A stretch of DNA of 64,000 nt from Nocardioides pini. GTDB lineage: Bacteria > Actinomycetota > Actinomycetes > Propionibacteriales > Nocardioidaceae. The position numbers and the translations under genes were made by a program. The DNA is taken from NCBI RefSeq assembly GCF_026712185.1, contig NZ_JAPPUX010000001.1:1218643-1282642 (forward strand). Reading direction: 5' to 3'. The notes beneath the pieces were generated by a model. That model was not told where the DNA came from, did not search any database, and saw nothing but the letters and a program-made list of their open reading frames with translations. Below, in pieces: positions 59,613 through 64,000 of this stretch (its first letter is position 1; every line of letters starts with the position of its first letter).

Positions 59613-60815
59613 ATGACCTCGTTCGCGCCCACCCGCCGTGGGTTCCTGACCGCCGCCGCAGCGCTCGCGGGCGCTGCCGCCGTCCCCACGTCCGTGTGGC
59701 GCGCCGCCCCCTCGTCCGCGGCGACCCCCTTCATCCTCAAGCCCACCCCGCCGGCGTACTTCACGGACTTCGGCACCAACGCCGAGATGCGGTGGGGCTC
59801 GGTCGACCCGGAGCGCTACCTCACGCCGCAGTCGCGCCTGTTCGTGCGCAACCACACCCGCACGCCGCAGATCGACCGGTCCACCTACGCGCTGCGGTTG
59901 TACGGCGACGGGCTCGCGACGCCGAGGGCGGAGGGCGAGGCGCTCAGCCTGTCGTTCGCCGACCTCCAGCGACTGCCGCACCACGAGCTCACCGCCGTGG
60001 TGGAGTGCACCGGCAACGGTCGGAGCCACTTCCGGACCCAGCAGGGGCAGGCCGTCTCGGGCACCGCCTGGACCCTCGGCGCCGTCGGCACCGTGCGCTG
60101 GAGCGGCGTGCGGCTGCGCGACGTCCTGGCCTCCGTCGGGTTGTCCCCCGACGCGGTGTCCGTCCAGGCCACCGGCCTCGACGACCCGTTCGTCTCCGGC
60201 GGCACCGACTACGGCCGGGTGCGCCGTCCGTTCCCGGTGGAGAAGGCGCTCGACGACGCGCTGCTCGCGTGGGGGATCAACGGCGAGGAGCTGCTGCCCG
60301 ACCACGGCTACCCGCTCCGGCTGGTGCTGCCCGGCTGGGTCGGCATCGCGAGCATCAAGTGGCTCGGGTCGCTCGAGGTCTCGACGACCCAGCTGACGTC
60401 GCCGTGGAACACCACCTTCTACCGGATGGTCGGGCCCGACTGGCCGGCCGACTCGCCGCCGCTCACGGTCAACCCGGTGCGCTCGGCGTGGGAGCTGCAA
60501 CCCGACCAGGTGCTGCCGTCGCGGCCCGTCACCCTGACCGGCCGGTCGTGGAGCGGCGCGGGCCGGATCTCCCGCGTCTCGGTGAGCCTCGACGGCGGTG
60601 CCAGCTGGCGCCCCGCCGTCCTGGACCGCAGGTCGCGGGGGGACCAGGGCTGGACCCAGTGGTCCGTGCGCTGGGCGAACCCGCGTCCGGGGCGCCACGA
60701 GCTGCTCGCGCGGGCCACCGACGAGCAGGGCCGCACGCAGCCGCTCGTCGCGGCCTTCAACACCCAGGGCTACTTCTTCGACGCCGTCGTGCGTCACCCC
60801 GTCCAGGTCGTCTGA
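59613..60815 (+). CDS. Tat-exported sulfite oxidase-type molybdopterin oxidoreductase
   Basis: A 400-residue enzyme with a Tat signal (PTRRGFLTAAAALAGAAAVP). The Oxidored_molyb domain has the molybdenum-ligating Cys C132 in VVECTGNGRSHF and the KWLGSLEV cofactor segment. A C-terminal Mo-co dimer domain (about 285-395; WSGAGRISRVSVSLDGGASW) completes it. It oxidises or reduces a small oxyanion or sulfoxide outside the cell; sulfite is the commonest substrate. No heme partner is adjacent. It is convergent with the DUF1501 gene. Confidence 0.87.
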   Translation: MTSFAPTRRGFLTAAAALAGAAAVPTSVWRAAPSSAATPFILKPTPPAYFTDFGTNAEMRWGSVDPERYLTPQSRLFVRNHTRTPQIDRSTYALRLYGDGLATPRAEGEALSLSFADLQRLPHHELTAVVECTGNGRSHFRTQQGQAVSGTAWTLGAVGTVRWSGVRLRDVLASVGLSPDAVSVQATGLDDPFVSGGTDYGRVRRPFPVEKALDDALLAWGINGEELLPDHGYPLRLVLPGWVGIASIKWLGSLEVSTTQLTSPWNTTFYRMVGPDWPADSPPLTVNPVRSAWELQPDQVLPSRPVTLTGRSWSGAGRISRVSVSLDGGASWRPAVLDRRSRGDQGWTQWSVRWANPRPGRHELLARATDEQGRTQPLVAAFNTQGYFFDAVVRHPVQVV

Positions 60816-60849
60816 CCGACGGCCGCGGCCAGGGGTCGACCGCCAGGGG

Positions 60850-62127
60850 TCAGGCCATCACGCCGACGGCCTGCGGGGCGAAGCCAGGGAAGACCTGCGC
60901 GACCGAGACCCCGAACCTCCGGGTGACGACCTCCGCGAGCACGCTGCGGTAGTCGGTGGTGACCAGCAGGTCGGCGTCGAGCGTGTCGGACAGGCCCGGC
61001 CACGAGCCGTAGTAGCGCCCACCTCGCACCCCGGCGCCGGCGACGAACATGACGTTGCCGAAGCCGTGGTCGGTGCCGTAGTCGTCGTTCTCCCGCACCC
61101 TGCGGCCGAACTCGCTCAGCGTCACCAGCGTGACCCGCTCGGCCGCCGGGCCGAGGTCGGCGAAGAACGCCGCGATCGAGCTCGCGAGGTCGCCGGCGTT
61201 GCGCACCATGTCGCCCCAGTCGAGCGTGCCCGCGTCGGTGTGCATGTCCCAGTCGCCCTGGTCGACGGTGACCACCTCGGTCGCGACCCCCGAGCGCACG
61301 ATCCGGGACACGTCCGACAGCGCACGGCCCAGCCCGCTGTCGGGGTACGCCGGGGCGGGCGCACCTGCCGGGGTGTCGCGGGCGGCGCCGAAGTTCTGCG
61401 CGCCAGAGATGGCGTCACGCACCGCACGGCTCATCGGGTCGCTTCCCCGCCACGCGTGTGCCAGGGACGCCAGGCGTCGGCCCTCCTCGTCCGCGCCGGC
61501 GAGCCTGGCCTGGTCGACACGGCCGACGACGAAGGCCGGCTGGGTGCCGAAGAGCGAGGTCGGCGCCTGGTTGCCCATCGCCGTCCCCTGCAACGGGGAG
61601 GTGCCGGGCAGCTCGCCGAGCAGCCGGTTGAGCCAGCCGGTGCGCTCGCGCGAGCCGGGCGCGGCGTCCTCGATCGCCTCCATCGCCGCGAAGTGCGAGC
61701 GGTTGGGCGTGGCCATGCCGGTGGCGTGCACGGCCGCCAGCGCGCCGGCGTCCCACATCGGCAGCAGGGGTGCGAGCGCGGGGTGCAGCCCGAACATCGC
61801 GTCGGGTGCCAGCAGGGCGGTGTGCGGGATGCCGAGGCGCGGTCGCGCGGCGTAGTAGACCGGGTCGCCGTGCGGGACGACGAGGGAGAGGCCGTCGGCC
61901 GCGCCGCGCAACGAGAGCAGCACCAGCACGGGACCGCCCGGAGCTGCCAGCCCGGCGGCGCTGCGCCCGGTGACGGCGTACGCCGACGGGCCGCCGCCGG
62001 TCAGCGACGGACCGAGCGCGACGGCGCCGCCGGCGAGGGCGGTGCCGAGGAGGGCACGCCGGCTCAGGGCCAGCCGGGCCTCGTCGTAGTCGGGGCAGCC
62101 GCAGGAAGTCGGGTGGGAATCAGTCAT
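60850..62127 (-). CDS. DUF1501 domain-containing secreted protein
   Basis: A 425-residue exported protein. A twin-arginine-like start (LALSRRALLGTALAGG) is followed by the DUF1501 alkaline-phosphatase-like fold: LVLLSLRGAADGLSLVVPHG, GMATPNRSHFAAMEAIE, DQGDWDMHTDAG, TLSEFGRRVREN and GTDHGFGNVMFVAG. The conserved Asp/His positions suggest a metal hydrolase, but no reaction is known. It starts 1 nt after the DUF1800 stop, and the pair is always found together. Confidence 0.9.
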   Translation of the reverse strand: MTDSHPTSCGCPDYDEARLALSRRALLGTALAGGAVALGPSLTGGGPSAYAVTGRSAAGLAAPGGPVLVLLSLRGAADGLSLVVPHGDPVYYAARPRLGIPHTALLAPDAMFGLHPALAPLLPMWDAGALAAVHATGMATPNRSHFAAMEAIEDAAPGSRERTGWLNRLLGELPGTSPLQGTAMGNQAPTSLFGTQPAFVVGRVDQARLAGADEEGRRLASLAHAWRGSDPMSRAVRDAISGAQNFGAARDTPAGAPAPAYPDSGLGRALSDVSRIVRSGVATEVVTVDQGDWDMHTDAGTLDWGDMVRNAGDLASSIAAFFADLGPAAERVTLVTLSEFGRRVRENDDYGTDHGFGNVMFVAGAGVRGGRYYGSWPGLSDTLDADLLVTTDYRSVLAEVVTRRFGVSVAQVFPGFAPQAVGVMA

Positions 62128-62128
62128 G

Positions 62129-63616
62129 TCAGCACGCCAGGTGGTCGGGGGAGTCGAGGACGGCGGCCAGGAGGCGCGGGAAGCCCCACTGGTAGAGGGC
62201 GTGGTCGCGGTCGATCCTCTCCCGCGCCTTGCAGCCGGTGGCGAGGACCGCGGTCTGCACCAGGTGCTTGCTCGCCGGGCGGTGCAGCAGGTCGCGGCTG
62301 ACCGCGTCGACGACGTCCTCGAAGCGGACCGGCTTCTTCGCCGGCACCCACGCGCCAGGGGTGCGGTAGCGGATGCCCTCGGAGGGCCACCACCCGCCGG
62401 CCATCGAGTAGTGCAGGTCCATCGACCCGAGGGCGCGCGAGGGCGAGGCCCACACGGCGTCGGTGACGGGCGTGCCGTCGGGGCGCGGCCAGGCGTGGGG
62501 GGTGAGGCCGAGCCGGGACGCCTGCCACAGGATCGCGTTGGACGCGGAGTCGTTGCGGCTCGGGCGGCCGACCTCGACGCCCAGGGCGCGGTAGGTCGCG
62601 ACGACGTCCTCGCTCGGGTCGCGCAGCTTCTCGCCGGCGGACGAGCGGAACTCCTTGCTCGCCACGAGGGCACGGAGCACCGGCACGATCGCGGTGTCGT
62701 TGCGCAGGTAGACCTTCGCCAGCCGCTTCACGAGCGCCCGCGGCGGGTCGTCGCGCACGAACTTGGTGGCCAGCCGCCGGCAGACGTGCTCGGCGGTCAG
62801 CGGGTGGTGCGCCAGGTAGCGGAGGTACTCGCGCGTGACGTCGCGCCCGTCCGCCTTGCGGTTCTTGTGGCTGAACCCCTTGACCCGGACCTTCCCGGTC
62901 GCGTGGTCCTCCTTGACGTAGGACGCCTTCCACGTCTTCCAGAGGTCGACGTGGTGACCGGTGAGGATGCGTGCCGACGCCTTGACGTCGTCCTCGTCGT
63001 AGTTGCCGGCACCGAGCGTGTGCAGCTCAAGCAGCTCGCGCCCGAGGTTCTCGTTGGGCGCCCGCTTCGTCGACGTCGCGGCGGACAGGAAGATCAGCAT
63101 CGCCGGGTGGGTCGTGGTCGCGGCGAGCAGCTCGTCGAAGCGGCCGAGCGCGTGGCGCCGGACGGTGTCGCCGTAGTCCACCCGCCAGGTGAAGTGGGCG
63201 TCACCGCTCACCGGCACGTGGAGCATCGCCTCCCAGAACTCGGTCATCTTCTCGAGCACCGGGCGCCGCGTGCGGGTGCGCCGCACGAGCAGCCAGCGGC
63301 CGTAGTCCTCCATCACCTGCCAGCCGCCGCGCACCTCCTGGACCTGGCGCTGCCACAGGTCCGCGGGCCGCCGGTCGAGGTCGGGCCACCACCGCCGGAC
63401 GGCGTCGGCAGGTCCGTCCGGGAACGAGCCCGGCCGGGTGAGCTGCTGCTCGAACCACGCGGGTGCCCCGCCGGCACGGCGTACGTCGCGCGCGAGCGTT
63501 GGGTCGATGCCGTAGCCGAAGCGCGTCACCAGGTGACGCTGCGACGGGGACAGCAGAGCAGACCGATCCTTGGCCACCGAGGTCCTCCCGTACCCGAGCC
63601 GCTTCGAAAGACGCAT
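62129..63616 (-). CDS. DUF1800 domain-containing protein
   Basis: A 495-residue helical protein with the DUF1800 hallmarks NENLGRELLELHTLGAG, DVKASARILTG, HEHDPLTAEHVC-type HHPLTAEHVCRRLATKFV and TEFWEAMLHV. No clear signal peptide is seen at this start (basic N-terminus MRLSKRLGYGR). Function is unknown; the DUF1800-DUF1501 pair is widespread and may be secreted together. ATG 63616 is preferred to a GTG one codon earlier. Confidence 0.88.
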   Translation of the reverse strand: MRLSKRLGYGRTSVAKDRSALLSPSQRHLVTRFGYGIDPTLARDVRRAGGAPAWFEQQLTRPGSFPDGPADAVRRWWPDLDRRPADLWQRQVQEVRGGWQVMEDYGRWLLVRRTRTRRPVLEKMTEFWEAMLHVPVSGDAHFTWRVDYGDTVRRHALGRFDELLAATTTHPAMLIFLSAATSTKRAPNENLGRELLELHTLGAGNYDEDDVKASARILTGHHVDLWKTWKASYVKEDHATGKVRVKGFSHKNRKADGRDVTREYLRYLAHHPLTAEHVCRRLATKFVRDDPPRALVKRLAKVYLRNDTAIVPVLRALVASKEFRSSAGEKLRDPSEDVVATYRALGVEVGRPSRNDSASNAILWQASRLGLTPHAWPRPDGTPVTDAVWASPSRALGSMDLHYSMAGGWWPSEGIRYRTPGAWVPAKKPVRFEDVVDAVSRDLLHRPASKHLVQTAVLATGCKARERIDRDHALYQWGFPRLLAAVLDSPDHLAC

Positions 63617-63702
63617 CACTGTCCCACGAGCGGCCGCGGACGCGAAGTCGAAACGCGGAATCCCGTTTGCCCGCCGGCCGACAGGTGCGGTCGGATGGCC
63701 GG

Positions 63703-63804
63703 GTGGAGGTCCAGGAGCTCGACGTGACCGACCCGGCGGCCCGGGGCACCTGGCGCGACGTCATGGAGCGCCCATCGCCTAGGGTTCCGCCCGAGGGGCG
63801 GTAG
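63703..63804 (+). pseudogene. Possible truncated GNAT-type N-terminus running into a tRNA
   Basis: From GTG 63703 the frame reads VEVQELDVTDPAARGTWRDV, which looks like the first strand and helix of a GNAT acetyltransferase, but it ends inside the tRNA at 63804. It may be a gene remnant cut at the tRNA. The match rests on a short stretch and may be chance. Confidence 0.25.
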
Positions 63805-63868
63805 CTCAGTCGGTCAGAGCAGAGGACTCATAATCCTTGGGTCGTGGGTTCGAGCCCCACCCGCCCTA
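63795..63868 (+). tRNA. tRNA with anticodon CAT (Met, or Ile2 if lysidine-modified)
   Basis: A 74-nt cloverleaf. The acceptor pairs GGGGCGG with CCGCCCT (G-T at the end pair), the D arm is GCTC/GAGC, the anticodon stem-loop is GAGGA-CTCATAA-TCCTT, and the T arm is GTGGG-TTCGAGC-CCCAC. It is not the initiator type (no GGG/CCC anticodon-stem pairs). Met versus Ile2 cannot be settled by eye. A TAGGGT box at 63780-63785 may be its -10. Confidence 0.9.
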
Positions 63869-63885
63869 CGCAGTGCATGTATGAG

Positions 63886-63925
63886 CCCGGGTCCTCCTTG
63901 ACGGAGTGGCTCGGGTTCTTGCTTT
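63886..63925 (+). terminator. Terminator-like hairpin after the CAT tRNA
   Basis: CCCGG-GTCCTCC (63886-63897) pairs imperfectly with GGAG-TGGCTCGGG (63903-63915), with a 5-nt loop, followed by a T-rich tail TTCTTGCTTT. The remaining 75 bases are less GC-rich than the rest of the window and hold no visible gene. Confidence 0.55.
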
Positions 63926-64000
63926 ACAGGGTTTCGGTTGCTGCTTGACGGTGGCTTCGGCTCCTTCTTGACACTCGTTCATGGTCAAGGAGTTGAGCGT

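Overview
The window is high-GC actinobacterial DNA from a genome close to Nocardioides (Nocardioidaceae). Support for this: very high third-position GC, many GTG starts, a tmsA/tmsB pair for 10-methyl-branched fatty acids, a mycothiol-type maleylpyruvate isomerase, a DUF222-HNH (REP13E12-type) protein, and a conserved gene order. The order hemW, DUF3097, hrcA, dnaJ, rsmE, phoH, ybeY, CBS/CorC protein, cytidine-deaminase-like, era, recO, uppS, zur, glyS, dus, dgt, dnaG matches, from memory, the Mycobacterium tuberculosis block around Rv2388c-Rv2343c. Species is inferred, not shown.

Region 1 (1-10.3 kb) is accessory. It holds the end of an AraC-type regulator and an AlkZ-like (HTH_42) protein. 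A five-gene minus-strand catabolic operon follows (CoA transferase, hydantoinase A, hydantoinase B, isochorismatase-fold amidohydrolase, HMG-CoA-lyase-like enzyme), divergent from a GntR/FCD regulator with two operator-like TTGCATAC sites in the gap. Then come a lone XdhC Rossmann domain and a streptomycin-kinase-like protein that share one palindromic -10 box. Region 2 (10.4-31.4 kb) is the conserved chaperone/RNA/ribosome block (fadD, hemW, hrcA-dnaJ with a CIRCE element, rsmE, phoH-ybeY, era). It carries three inserts: an ECF sigma factor with two GerMN-type envelope proteins, a HIT protein with a secreted copper monooxygenase, and tmsAB with a siderophore-interacting flavoprotein.

Region 3 (31.4-42.6 kb) mixes membrane and secreted proteins, leuA with a very short Leu-rich leader peptide, recO, a secreted DUF1906 glycoside-hydrolase-like protein with peptidoglycan-binding repeats, an unrecognised two-gene unit, and the DUF222-HNH gene with a LexA-like site at its start. 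Region 4 (42.6-56.8 kb) resumes the core: uppS, a zinc uptake operon znuACB-zur with two Zur boxes, glyS, dus, a secreted SH3-like protein, dgt, an envelope trio (YtxH, DUF3618, holin-X) and dnaG. Region 5 (56.8-64 kb) has tRNA-Asn, a hairpin-rich gap before a GAF-ANTAR regulator, a PIG-L deacetylase, a Tat-exported molybdopterin oxidase, a DUF1501/DUF1800 pair, and a CAU-anticodon tRNA.

A signal running through the window is a TANNNT box 6-7 nt upstream of the start codon at about twenty genes. This is the layout expected for leaderless transcripts and it settles several start choices. The best candidates for something undescribed are the cyclic-amide/CoA catabolic operon, the ECF-GerMN locus with a hairpin-buried ribosome site, and the inverted-repeat-bounded 380-bp gap after hemW.
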